DNA from: Sulfuricystis multivorans
GTDB taxonomy: Bacteria; Pseudomonadota; Gammaproteobacteria; Burkholderiales; Rhodocyclaceae
Assembly: GCF_003966565.1 (NCBI RefSeq)
Contig: NZ_AP018718.1
Span: forward strand, 1,550,001 to 1,614,000
Length of the DNA stretch: 64,000 bases
Reading direction: 5' to 3'
The position numbers and the translations under genes were made by a program. Each line of letters starts with the position of its first letter. The first letter of the stretch is position 1. The notes below the pieces were generated by a model, which was not told where the DNA came from, made no database searches, and saw nothing but the letters and a program-made list of their open reading frames with translations. Shown one piece after another: positions 39,372 through 47,912 of the stretch.

Positions 39372-40610
39372 CTAGACGAGGATTTCGGCGACCGCCGGAT
39401 GGCCGAGAAACGCTTGAGGACTTGCGCTGGCGCCATAGGCGCCGGACTGGAAGATCACCACCAGATCGCCGGGTTCGGCCTTCGCCAGCGCCAGCCGGTC
39501 GGCCAGCAGATCGAGCGGGGTGCAAAGCGGCCCGACGACGCTGGCGACTTCCTTCTCCGTCGCGTCCATTTTGTTGCCGATCACCACCGGATAGTTCTTG
39601 CGGATCACCTGGCCAAAATTGCCCGAGGCCGAAAGGTGGTGGTTGAGTCCGCCATCGCAGACGAGGAACACCTGGCCGCGCGAGATTTTCCGGTCGAGCA
39701 CGCGTGTCACATAAATACCGGCCTCGCCGACCAAGTAACGCCCCAACTCGATCACCAGTTCGGCCCGCGGCAGCTCGCGCTCCGCCCGCTCGCTGAGCGC
39801 GGCGAGATTCGCGCCGATCGGCGCCGGATCGAGCCGCTCTTCGCCGGGGAAATATGGAATACCGAAGCCGCCGCCGAGATTGAGTGTCAAAACCGGCGCC
39901 GGCGCATGCGCTGCGAGCTTGAGTGCAAGCTCATAGGATTTCTGCTGCGCCTCGACGATCGCCTCCGCCTTCAGGTTCTGCGAGCCGGAGAACAGATGGA
40001 AGCCTTCGAAAACGAGTCCTGCCTTACCGATTTCGGCCAGCGCCTGCGGCACCGCTTCGGCGTCGATGCCGAACTGCTTCGGGCCGCCACCCATCTTCAT
40101 CCCTGAGGCCTTGAGCTCGAAATCGGGATTGACGCGCACCGCCACGCGGGCTGGCACGCCCAGTTGCCGCGAAATTCTCGCCAACAAGGCGATCTCGCGG
40201 AAGGATTCGACATTGACGAGGATCCCCGCCGCGACCGCCTGGATGAGCTCGTTCTCGCGCTTGCCCGGTCCGGCGAAGCTGATTTCGCGCGGTTTAGCGC
40301 CGGCATCGAGTGATACTTTCAGCTCGCCGCCGGAAGCGACGTCGATGCCATCGACCAGCCGCACCATCTGCGCCACCAGCGCCGGCATCGGATTGGCCTT
40401 CATCGCGTAGTGGAGCTTCACCGCTGGCGGCAGGATCGCACGCAATTGCGCGACACGTTGGGCGATGAGGCCGCGGTCGTAGGCATAGAAAGGCGTCGCG
40501 CCGACGCGCGCGGCCAACTGCGTCAATGGCAGGCCGCCAATGACCAGCTCGCCTGAGGCGACCGGGAACTGGTCCATCGGCGCATGGGCGGGTGTTGAGG
40601 ATAGGATCAT
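39372..40610 (-). CDS. PLP-dependent decarboxylase, exosortase A system-associated
   Basis: Fold-type III PLP enzyme of the diaminopimelate/ornithine decarboxylase class, 412 residues. The PLP lysine lies in KLHYAMKANPMPALV. Further blocks are DVASGGELKVSL, LNLGGGFGIPYFPGEE, ELGRYLVGEAGIYVTRVLD and FLVCDGGLNHHLSASG, and the CDGG cysteine is shared with the next subunit's active site in this class. Overall it matches the decarboxylase family linked to exosortase A loci rather than LysA. It would make an amine or amino acid for the surface-glycan pathway. It converges on the beta-helix gene, with a weak copy of the dispersed repeat between the two stops. Confidence 0.85.
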   Translation of the reverse strand: MILSSTPAHAPMDQFPVASGELVIGGLPLTQLAARVGATPFYAYDRGLIAQRVAQLRAILPPAVKLHYAMKANPMPALVAQMVRLVDGIDVASGGELKVSLDAGAKPREISFAGPGKRENELIQAVAAGILVNVESFREIALLARISRQLGVPARVAVRVNPDFELKASGMKMGGGPKQFGIDAEAVPQALAEIGKAGLVFEGFHLFSGSQNLKAEAIVEAQQKSYELALKLAAHAPAPVLTLNLGGGFGIPYFPGEERLDPAPIGANLAALSERAERELPRAELVIELGRYLVGEAGIYVTRVLDRKISRGQVFLVCDGGLNHHLSASGNFGQVIRKNYPVVIGNKMDATEKEVASVVGPLCTPLDLLADRLALAKAEPGDLVVIFQSGAYGASASPQAFLGHPAVAEILV

Positions 40611-40699
40611 GACAATGGGCGCAGGATTGCGTCGGTGAAATTTACATCAACATCTTCCCATTTGTCAGAAATGAGCCTAACCTGTTGTTAGCCTGAGCC

Positions 40700-40715
40700 T
40701 GGCGTGTTTGTTGCT
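40700..40715 (+). promoter_or_regulatory. sigma54 (RpoN) promoter
   Basis: TGGCGTGTTTGTTGCT fits the -24/-12 consensus TGGCACG-N4-TTGCW, with GG at 40701-40702 and GC at 40713-40714 exactly 10 bp apart. Transcription would start about 40726, 26 bp before the ATG of the secreted-protein gene. sigma54 control of exosortase-A/PEP-CTERM genes through PrsK/PrsR is known in related bacteria. Confidence 0.7.
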
Positions 40716-40751
40716 TGGCGATTTGGCTCACCCATTTGCGGAGGAAAGATC

Positions 40752-41183
40752 ATGAAACAACGTCTCTTGCTCATCGGCTGCGCTTTTGCGCTTCTATCCG
40801 GTAGCGCCTTCTCCCAATGCGGCTCTGCAACCAATCGATTGAACCAGAGCGAACTCAGTGCTGCATTGAGCGGGAAGACGGTGTGCGCCACCCTCGGCAA
40901 CGACAAGTGGCAGGAATACCACGCACCCGGCGGTGACCTGATCGACTGGAAGAAAGGGCCCAGCAATCCCGTCGATCCGACGACCAAGGTGGGCACATGG
41001 TCGATCAGCGGGGCAGGGAACAATGCTGTCATCAATTACAGCTACAGCGGTGGTGGCACCTATTCCTTCGCCGTCTATGCCAACAAGCAGGGAAACAATT
41101 TCGTCGCCCCGTTCGATTTTTGTGGGTCGAGCAACGTCACCAACGCCACCCTTAGCTCCGGCCAAGTCGGCTGCGGCTTCTGA
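40752..41183 (+). CDS. Small secreted protein of unknown function
   Basis: Exported protein of 143 residues with a classical signal peptide (MKQRLLLIGCAFALLSGSAFSQ, cleavage probably before CGS). The mature part has five cysteines and is rich in Gly, Asn, Ser and Thr, with beta-type segments (WSISGAGNNAVINYSYSGGG, SFAVYANKQGNN). No PEP-CTERM anchor or recognised domain. The start is supported by GAGGAAAG 5 bp upstream; an earlier in-frame ATG lacks a signal peptide. A sigma54-type promoter precedes it. Its last 32 bp overlap, convergently, the end of the VanZ/ligase gene. Confidence 0.7.
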   Translation: MKQRLLLIGCAFALLSGSAFSQCGSATNRLNQSELSAALSGKTVCATLGNDKWQEYHAPGGDLIDWKKGPSNPVDPTTKVGTWSISGAGNNAVINYSYSGGGTYSFAVYANKQGNNFVAPFDFCGSSNVTNATLSSGQVGCGF

Positions 41184-44100
41184 CAGAGATCAGCAAGAAC
41201 AAGATCAGCAGCAACAAACGCGGGGTGTCGACAAGGGTATCGACCCCCGCGAGCATGAGCAATCCAGATAAAGCCGCGAGACACGCTGCCGCCGCCTTGT
41301 CCCCCTGCCATGCAGCTGAGCCGTGGCGCATGAGCGCAAAGAGCACTGCCGCGCCAAATGCCAGCAACCCGAACCAGCCCAGATCGAACAACAGTCCGAT
41401 CGGCAGACTCCAGACATGCCAAGGCAGATCCTGATCGACGCTGAAAAACCAGTCATCCAGGCCACGTGAGAAGTCTGCGTTGCCGAGCAGTACCCGCCCG
41501 TGGGCATCGACAAGCTGGATGTCGTCGATATCCACGCGGGTTGGCGAGGCATTGAAAACGCTCAGCTTGACAGGTGGACGCAGCCAGCCGTGTCCCAGGC
41601 CGACACTCTCGCTGGCAAAAGGAATTTCATGATGTTGCCATTGCAGATCGTTGGCCGCAACAGTGCGTGACACGCACTGCGCAGAGGTCAGCAACCATTT
41701 TTCGCACAGCGTAACGACCAACCTGCCGTCCTGCCTCGCCGCCCGCAGCGTGATATGCAAACGATATTCGCGCTGCGGCTCGATGGCGACGAACTGCTCG
41801 ATATAGAGCGGATGTCCGGCGCCCAGCCGCAGAAAAACCGCATTGCCCTCGCGCACCAGCCGATAGCCGCCGGCCCGCGATTCAGCGCTACGCCAATAAT
41901 GCGTTTCCGGAAAACGGCCAAGGCCCATGCCGAACAGGCGGATCATCCAGTCGTCATCACGCAGCGCCAGGGCATCGCGCCAGTGAGCGATGCGCGTATC
42001 CAGATCCTTGCCCGCGCTCGCGACACGTTCCTGCGCAAATGAACCGCTCAACACCGCACCCACGATGGCCAGGACACCGACGACCACGGCTCCCGGCACG
42101 GCCCAGCGCCGCAAGCCGGCATCAGGCCGCCCATGCCGGCGCACTTGCAACAGTAGCGCCATCATCAGCGCCAGCGCGAAGCCGGCATAACCGGCGCGCG
42201 AGAAAGTCATCATCAGGGCATAGGTCGCCCCCAAAACGACAACGCCGAAAACGAGCCGTGCGGCCCCAGAACGCGCCTCGGCCAGCATCAACACCGCGAA
42301 CGGGGTTGCCAAGGTGATAAAGGTCTCGATGTCCGCGCCACCGACATGCATCGCCGAGAACGGCCCCGTCACACGATAGACATCGGAGAAGTTGAACAGA
42401 CCAGGAAAGGTGGCCCGTTCCCAAACGACCACGGCGACAACCCCGGCCAGCCCGATCACCATGCCCTCCGCAAACCAGCGCCAGGCATCATGGCCGGCGG
42501 CAGAGAAGCGCCGCAGCAAGGCGCTCAGGAGCACCGCCCAGAGCACGCCCTTGGCGAGACGCACGGCATTCCATGGGCTATAGTAGTTGCTAAAGCCATT
42601 GATGTCGGGCCATTGCCACGGCAACAGGCCACGTAGGGTGCCGATCGCGAAGGCCAGTACAAGGATCACGCTCATCACCTGCGCCGCACGATCGCGTGGA
42701 TGATTTTGCGGCACGGCCCGGATGCGCGCAAAGCCGACGATCAGGCTGACGATCAGCAGATAATCGAATTCGTCGAGATAGAAGCGACCGCTCCAAGGCG
42801 CAAGATCGAGTAGTGGCAGGGCGATCGGGATCGCCGCCCACATCAACGCGGGCGCACGCCACAACAGCAAGGCATAGAGCAGTAGCGCTCCAGCCAAGAA
42901 AAAGGATCCGAAGGGGAAGTCGATGCCCACCCAAACAGCCAGCCCGCTCACGAGAACGAGCGTGACCACTTCGCGCAGCGAAACCACGCCTGGGGCAACG
43001 GCGGCGGCTGCAGAAAAAGACTCTGCGGGGCGATCATGGCCCGGCCGCTTCATCCCCTGCGCAGTCGCTCCCGCAGCAAACGCAGCGATCAGCACATTGG
43101 TCGGATCGGGATGCATGCCAACGAGGAACAACTTTGTGGATTCCATGAACAGCGCCAGCAACGCGGCGAGCGCCACCCCCCAGGCCGATGGCCAGCCGCG
43201 CAACCAGGCCAGGCCACCGAGCGGTGCATACATCAAGGCCACCGAAGCCAAGCTCAGCAGCGCGGCCTGCTCTGTGGTGTAGTAGTGGTAATAAAAAGGC
43301 AGGAAGCGTGTTCCGGCCAGTGATTCGCCGGCTGCCGCCAGTCCTTGCCAGGCATGGTCGAATACGCCATTGAACGCCACCAGAACCAAGCCATAAATCC
43401 CGAGCAGATAGAACAAACGGCCGCCGGCGAGCGTCTCGCGGATCGTATGCACGCGCCCGCGTTCGCGCCAAAGCAGTGCGCCGGCATACATGCCTGCTGC
43501 ACGCGTGAGCAGCGATACCCCCTGGCTGATACCGGAATAAATGAAGAATTGCGCCGTCTCGACAAACAGACCGAGCAGCCCGCCCACCAACCAGCTACGG
43601 CGCGTCGCTGGATACCGATGTGCTTCATTCCAGCGCCCCAACATCAGGCCGAGCGGCACGACCGCGAGCGTTTCGGCCGCCAGCTTTGCGGCCAGGACGA
43701 TCGCACCGCGTTCCAGACTCTGTCCGGCCAGTATCATTCCCCAGCCGTCCGAGGCGAACCTTGCCGACAACTCTGTTGACGACAACAAAAAATCATAAGG
43801 AAAAAAGCTGAAGGCCAGATAGCCAGCCACATAGGCCGGCAAGCCATAGCCAATGAGCCGCTCGCGTCTTCCGGCAAGAGCCGCCAGAAAGCGCTGAAAC
43901 CAGTCTGACCAATACAGGGCCAGGACGATTCCGAGCACGCTGCCGAGCCATTCGGCAATCACATCATTGCGGGAAACCGTGCGGGGCGGAAAAAACAACT
44001 GCAAGAACTCGACGCCAATCGCCAACGCAAAGGAAAAGGCCAGCGCAAGAACAACTACCGAAACACGCCGCCAACCACCCGAATGCGCTCCCGCCAGCGC

Positions 44101-44340
44101 CGCCGTGAGAAAGCCTACCGGCAGATAAAGGACGCCATTGGCCACCCAGTCCGCACGGTTCTCGACGCCGAGTTTCAACATCGGAATCTGCGCGAATCGG
44201 GCCAACGCTTGATCCCAAGGCAACGGCTGGTAATCCAGCGGCACCAGGCTGCCATAGACGACGAACACCAGATAGGCGAACCAGCCCAGCCACACAGCGC
44301 CGGAGGTTTGGACTTGCGGCTTGCCGAGCCTGGCAGTCAT
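41152..44340 (-). CDS. VanZ (x3) - O-antigen ligase-like - beta-sandwich fusion protein
   Basis: Large polytopic membrane protein of 1062 residues. Three consecutive VanZ-like modules can be seen: about 15-145 (VEFLQLFFPPRTVSRNDVIAEWLG), 165-290 (VETAQFFIYSGISQGVSLLTR) and 305-430 (MESTKLFLVGMHPDPTNVLIA). From about 465 an O-antigen ligase/polymerase-like region follows, with the hallmark MTFSRAGYAGFALAL segment. A soluble beta-sandwich of about 165 residues (about 820-985, carbohydrate-binding-like, ending RVLLGNADFSRGLDDWFFSVDQD) precedes the last membrane helices. It starts 1 bp after the stop of the acyl-AMP ligase gene, so the two are coupled. It probably transfers or polymerises lipid-linked glycan outside the inner membrane. 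The fusion is unusual. Confidence 0.8.
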   Translation of the reverse strand: MTARLGKPQVQTSGAVWLGWFAYLVFVVYGSLVPLDYQPLPWDQALARFAQIPMLKLGVENRADWVANGVLYLPVGFLTAALAGAHSGGWRRVSVVVLALAFSFALAIGVEFLQLFFPPRTVSRNDVIAEWLGSVLGIVLALYWSDWFQRFLAALAGRRERLIGYGLPAYVAGYLAFSFFPYDFLLSSTELSARFASDGWGMILAGQSLERGAIVLAAKLAAETLAVVPLGLMLGRWNEAHRYPATRRSWLVGGLLGLFVETAQFFIYSGISQGVSLLTRAAGMYAGALLWRERGRVHTIRETLAGGRLFYLLGIYGLVLVAFNGVFDHAWQGLAAAGESLAGTRFLPFYYHYYTTEQAALLSLASVALMYAPLGGLAWLRGWPSAWGVALAALLALFMESTKLFLVGMHPDPTNVLIAAFAAGATAQGMKRPGHDRPAESFSAAAAVAPGVVSLREVVTLVLVSGLAVWVGIDFPFGSFFLAGALLLYALLLWRAPALMWAAIPIALPLLDLAPWSGRFYLDEFDYLLIVSLIVGFARIRAVPQNHPRDRAAQVMSVILVLAFAIGTLRGLLPWQWPDINGFSNYYSPWNAVRLAKGVLWAVLLSALLRRFSAAGHDAWRWFAEGMVIGLAGVVAVVVWERATFPGLFNFSDVYRVTGPFSAMHVGGADIETFITLATPFAVLMLAEARSGAARLVFGVVVLGATYALMMTFSRAGYAGFALALMMALLLQVRRHGRPDAGLRRWAVPGAVVVGVLAIVGAVLSGSFAQERVASAGKDLDTRIAHWRDALALRDDDWMIRLFGMGLGRFPETHYWRSAESRAGGYRLVREGNAVFLRLGAGHPLYIEQFVAIEPQREYRLHITLRAARQDGRLVVTLCEKWLLTSAQCVSRTVAANDLQWQHHEIPFASESVGLGHGWLRPPVKLSVFNASPTRVDIDDIQLVDAHGRVLLGNADFSRGLDDWFFSVDQDLPWHVWSLPIGLLFDLGWFGLLAFGAAVLFALMRHGSAAWQGDKAAAACLAALSGLLMLAGVDTLVDTPRLLLLILFLLISVRSRSRLGRS

Positions 44341-44341
44341 G

Positions 44342-45949
44342 TCAGCCGACGAATTCGCTGCTCAATGTCTTGCGATCGATCTTGCCGTTCGGGTTGCGCG
44401 GCAATGGGCCGTCGCGCACCGTGATGCCCGCCGGCACCATGTAGGCCGGCATGCGCGCGCGGCATTCGGCCAGCAGCGCCTCGACGTCGAGCCGGCCGCC
44501 GGCAGGCGGTGTCGCGATCACCTGGATCGCCTGGCCGAGCGTCGGATGATCGACGCCGAAGGCGACGCATTCGCCGACCAGCTTCGTTGCATAAAGAATC
44601 TCCTCGACTTCGGTGGGGCTGACGCGATAGCCCGAGGTCTTGATCATCTCGTCGCGCCGGCCGATGAAGTAGAGAAAGCCCTCCTCGTCCATCTTCACCG
44701 TATCGCCGGAAAACACCGCCAGCTCGGGGATCACCAGTCCCGGCTCACGCCCCGGCGCATGACTCGGCAGCGGCTTGTAGCGTTCCGCGGTCTTTTCCGG
44801 ATCGTTCCAGTAACCCATGCCGACCAGCACGCCGCGATGCACCAGCTCGCCCGGCTCGTTCGGCGCACAGGGCGTACCGTCCTCGCGCAGCACGAGGATT
44901 TCGGCATTCGGGATCGCCTTGCCGATCGAGTCCGGCCGCCGATCGACCTCCTCCGGCGGCAGATAGGTCGAACGGAACGCCTCGGTGAGGCCATACATCA
45001 GAAACGGCCTCGTCTTCGGCAGCCGGGCGCGCAACGCGGCGAGCGTCTCGCGCGGCATGCGCCCGCCGGTGTTGGCGAAGTAACGCAAGTGCTCGGTGAT
45101 CGACGCCGGCCAATCGAGCTGCGCGAGCTGGATGTAAAGCGGCGGCACGGCGGTGAGCCCCGTCACCTGCTCGCGTTCCAGCGCTTTGAGCACATCGCGC
45201 GGCAACAGGTAATTGAGCAGCACGACGCGCGCGCCGGCGTGGAACGCGGTGGTCAGCTGTGAAAAGCCGGCATCGAACGACAACGGCAGCGCGGCGAGCA
45301 GCGTGTCGCCGGCATGGTTCTCCAGATAGCTCGCCACACTCTTCGCACCCGCCACCATGTTGCGGTGGGAGAGCACGACGCCCTTGGGCTTGCCGGTGCT
45401 CCCCGAGGTGTAAAGGATCGCCGCCATGTCGCCATCGATCACCCGATGGCCCGCGCGCGGCGGAACGGCAATGAGCTCGTCCCAGCGCAGGCACTCGAGC
45501 GCGCCCAGCGGCGGCAGCTCTTGGCTGCCTTCGACCACGACGACCTGACGCAGGTCGTGACAAGTCGGCAGCACCTCGGCGAGCAATTTCAGCCGCTCCT
45601 TCGAAGTGACCAGCACGCGCACATTGCAATCGCGCAGGATGTAGCCGACCTGTTCGGGCTTGAGCAGGGGATTGAGCGGCACGAACACACCACCGGCCGC
45701 CGGTGCGCCAAAACTCGCGATCACCGTCTCGAAACGCTTTTCGAGATAGATCGCGACGCGCTCGCCGCGTTGCAGACCGAGTGCCAGCAAACCGCTGGCA
45801 AAACCGCTCACCGCCACCTGCAAGGCGCCGTAAGCGAGCGACTGTTTGCCATAGGTCAGCGCGACCGCTTCAGGCGCGCGCTCGGCGGAAAGGGAAACCA
45901 GCTGGGGAAGGAGGAAGGCATCGCGCATGGCAGTGACATCGAAATGCAT
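44342..45949 (-). CDS. Acyl-CoA ligase (AMP-forming), exosortase A system-associated
   Basis: ANL-superfamily adenylate-forming enzyme of 535 residues. The P-loop is AAILYTSGSTGKPKGVVLSH. The A5 block is MYGLTEAFRSTYLPPEE, A7 is FSGDTVKMDEEGFLYFIGRRDEMIKTSGYRVSPTE (about residues 425-460), and the C-terminal catalytic Lys lies in PRNPNGKIDRKTL. It resembles amino-acid- or acyl-activating domains that load a carrier protein, and an acyl carrier protein gene lies divergently 62 bp away. Its likely job is to activate an acid and load that ACP. Coupled to the VanZ/ligase gene. Confidence 0.9.
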   Translation of the reverse strand: MHFDVTAMRDAFLLPQLVSLSAERAPEAVALTYGKQSLAYGALQVAVSGFASGLLALGLQRGERVAIYLEKRFETVIASFGAPAAGGVFVPLNPLLKPEQVGYILRDCNVRVLVTSKERLKLLAEVLPTCHDLRQVVVVEGSQELPPLGALECLRWDELIAVPPRAGHRVIDGDMAAILYTSGSTGKPKGVVLSHRNMVAGAKSVASYLENHAGDTLLAALPLSFDAGFSQLTTAFHAGARVVLLNYLLPRDVLKALEREQVTGLTAVPPLYIQLAQLDWPASITEHLRYFANTGGRMPRETLAALRARLPKTRPFLMYGLTEAFRSTYLPPEEVDRRPDSIGKAIPNAEILVLREDGTPCAPNEPGELVHRGVLVGMGYWNDPEKTAERYKPLPSHAPGREPGLVIPELAVFSGDTVKMDEEGFLYFIGRRDEMIKTSGYRVSPTEVEEILYATKLVGECVAFGVDHPTLGQAIQVIATPPAGGRLDVEALLAECRARMPAYMVPAGITVRDGPLPRNPNGKIDRKTLSSEFVG

Positions 45950-45973
45950 CTGCCGGTAAGTATCGCATACCTC

Positions 45974-45979
45974 TATAAT
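45974..45979 (+). promoter_or_regulatory. -10 box for the ACP-headed operon
   Basis: A perfect TATAAT lies 32 bp before the GTG start of the ACP gene, within the 62-bp divergent region. The -35 region is only weakly matched (CTGCCG). Confidence 0.5.
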
Positions 45980-46011
45980 CCGCGCCGTTTCAACCCGAAA
46001 GCGGAGCCGCC

Positions 46012-46263
46012 GTGAACACCCAGCAAGAAGTCCTCGCCCTGCTCGACGAAATCCTCAGCCTCAAAGGGCGCGCCACCGGCTTCAGCGCCGAGACTCCGCT
46101 GCTCGGCGCGATCCCCGAGCTCGATTCGATGGCCGTCGTCGCGGTGATCACCGGCCTCGAAGAGCGCTTTGGCTTCGTCGTCGAGGACGACGAGATCGAC
46201 GGCAGCACCTTCGCCAGCGTCGGCGCGCTGGTCGGTTTCGTCGAAGCCAAGCTCGCCGGCTGA
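46012..46263 (+). CDS. Acyl carrier protein, exosortase A system-associated
   Basis: Small carrier of 83 residues with a GTG start (no upstream ATG in frame; an SD-like GGAG precedes it). The phosphopantetheine serine lies in the motif PELDSMAVVAVI, and the protein has the usual acidic helices (EERFGFVVEDDEIDG). It heads an operon of eight tightly spaced genes and probably carries the acyl group activated by the divergent AMP-forming ligase. Confidence 0.88.
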   Translation: MNTQQEVLALLDEILSLKGRATGFSAETPLLGAIPELDSMAVVAVITGLEERFGFVVEDDEIDGSTFASVGALVGFVEAKLAG

Positions 46264-46272
46264 TTCTCGCGG

Positions 46273-47076
46273 ATGGCGGCCGAAGCCTTTTTCCTTCCGG
46301 TCGCCGCAGGTCAGCGCTTCTGCCTGTACTACGCGCCGGCGGGCGAAACGCGGGCGGTGTTCCTGTATCTCCATCCGTTTGCCGAAGAGATGAACAAATC
46401 GCGCCGCATGGCCGCGCTGATGTCGCGCCGGCTGGCGGAACACGGCCTCGCGGTATTGCAGATCGATCTCGCCGGCTGTGGCGACAGCAGCGGCGATTTC
46501 GGCGATGCGAGCTGGCAAGCCTGGCTGGACGATATCGCCGCCGCGCTCGACTGGCTGCGCGTGCGCCATGACGCGCCGCTGTGGCTCTGGGGCCTGCGCA
46601 GCGGCTGCTTGCTGGCGGCCGAGGCCGCGCGACGCACAGAGGTTGCCGCGAACTTCCTGTTCTGGCAGCCGGTGATCACCGGCAGGACATTCCTGCAACA
46701 GTTCTTGCGTCTGAAGCTCGCCGGCGAAATGCTCGGCGGCGAGGCCAAGGGCGTGATGGCCACGCTCAAACAACGGCTCGCCGCCGGTGAAGCCGTCGAG
46801 ATCGTCGGCTATGCGCTCTCGCCCGCCCTCGCGCAGGGACTGGAAAGCGCGACCCTCGCACCGCCGAACCGACCGGGGCGGTTGTTGTGGTTCGAGCTCT
46901 CATCCCGCGCCGACGCAACGCTCGCCCCGGCCTCGCAAAAGTGCCTGGAACAATGGCAAGCGGCGGAATTTTCGGTCGCCAGTGCCGTGTTGCCAGCGCC
47001 GAGTTTCTGGCAGACCACGGAAATCGAGGAAGCGCCGGCGCTCATCGAGGCGACACTGGCCGCACTGCAAACATGA
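46273..47076 (+). CDS. Hydrolase 2, exosortase A system-associated
   Basis: Alpha/beta-hydrolase of 267 residues, MAAEAFFLPVAAGQRFCLYYAP. The family shape is clear (YLHPFAEEMNKSRRMAALMSR, LQIDLAGCGDSSGDF). The nucleophile elbow reads WGLRSGCLLAAEAA, with Ser in GLRSG. Residues about 238-245 (SAVLPAPS) are coded by an inverted copy of the dispersed repeat. It lies 9 bp after the ACP gene and overlaps hydrolase 1 (ATGA). Substrate unknown; a thioesterase or acyl-transfer role on the ACP is plausible. Confidence 0.85.
   Translation: MAAEAFFLPVAAGQRFCLYYAPAGETRAVFLYLHPFAEEMNKSRRMAALMSRRLAEHGLAVLQIDLAGCGDSSGDFGDASWQAWLDDIAAALDWLRVRHDAPLWLWGLRSGCLLAAEAARRTEVAANFLFWQPVITGRTFLQQFLRLKLAGEMLGGEAKGVMATLKQRLAAGEAVEIVGYALSPALAQGLESATLAPPNRPGRLLWFELSSRADATLAPASQKCLEQWQAAEFSVASAVLPAPSFWQTTEIEEAPALIEATLAALQT
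46983..47002 (-). repeat. Dispersed repeat, copy in hydrolase 2
   Basis: On the minus strand TCGGCGCTGGCAACACGGCA preceded by AGAAAC; the gene reads SAVLPAPSF. Confidence 0.75.
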
Positions 47077-47912
47077 ACATCCGCGAAGAGCCCCTCCGCT
47101 TCGCCTGCGAGGGTGAAATGCTGTTCGGCATCCTCGCCCGGCCGGAACAGCCGGCCGGCCTCGGCGTCGTCATCGTCGTCGGCGGTCCGCAGACGCGCAT
47201 CGGCAGCCACCGGCAGTTCGTGCTGCTCTCCCGCGTGCTCGCTGGCGCGGGTTTTCCCACGCTGCGCTTCGATGTCCGCGGCATGGGGGACAGCAGCGGC
47301 GAAAAGCGCAGCTTCGAGCAGATCACGCCGGACATCGCCGCCGCGATCGATACGCTCCGAACCGCCTGTCCGACGGTCGAGCGCGTCGTGCTCTGGGGAC
47401 TGTGCGATGCCGCCTCCGCCGCGCTGCTCTACGTCGAGGCGACGCGCGATGCGCGCATCGCGGGCTTATGCCTGCTCAACCCCTGGGTGCGCTCGGCAGC
47501 CACGCTGGCAAAAACGCAAGTCAAGCACTATTACGGCCAGCGGCTGCTGCAGCGCGAATTCTGGACGAAGCTCTTCACGGGACGGTTAAACCCGTTCGCC
47601 GCGCTCGGCGAACTGTGGCGCAAACTCGGCCAGGCGTGCGCCCGGCCCGAGCAACCCTTGGGCTTTCAGGAACGCATGGCGCGCGGCTGGCGGCATTTCC
47701 CCGGCCGCATCCTGCTGATCCTGAGCGGCAACGACTACACCGCGAAAGAATTCCTCGAATATGCCGCCGGCGATGCAAGCTGGCGTGGGCTGCTGGAACA
47801 GAACGGTGTCACGCGCTGCGACGTGCCGGATGCCGACCACACGTTTTCCTCACAAAAGTGGCGCAATTCCGTGGAAAATGCCTGCATCGACTGGCTCAAG
47901 CGAAATGAATAA
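47073..47912 (+). CDS. Hydrolase 1, exosortase A system-associated
   Basis: Alpha/beta-hydrolase of 279 residues, MNIREEPLRFACEGEMLFGILARPE. Blocks: VIVVGGPQTRIGSHRQFVLL, LRFDVRGMGDSSG, and an elbow VVLWGLCDAASAALLY where Cys (GLCDA) takes the place of the usual nucleophilic Ser. The late histidine block is VPDADHTFSSQKW. It overlaps hydrolase 2 by 4 bp and the asparagine synthetase by 8 bp. The Ser-to-Cys change at the elbow would favour acyl-transfer or thioester chemistry, but this is inference. Confidence 0.85.
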   Translation: MNIREEPLRFACEGEMLFGILARPEQPAGLGVVIVVGGPQTRIGSHRQFVLLSRVLAGAGFPTLRFDVRGMGDSSGEKRSFEQITPDIAAAIDTLRTACPTVERVVLWGLCDAASAALLYVEATRDARIAGLCLLNPWVRSAATLAKTQVKHYYGQRLLQREFWTKLFTGRLNPFAALGELWRKLGQACARPEQPLGFQERMARGWRHFPGRILLILSGNDYTAKEFLEYAAGDASWRGLLEQNGVTRCDVPDADHTFSSQKWRNSVENACIDWLKRNE

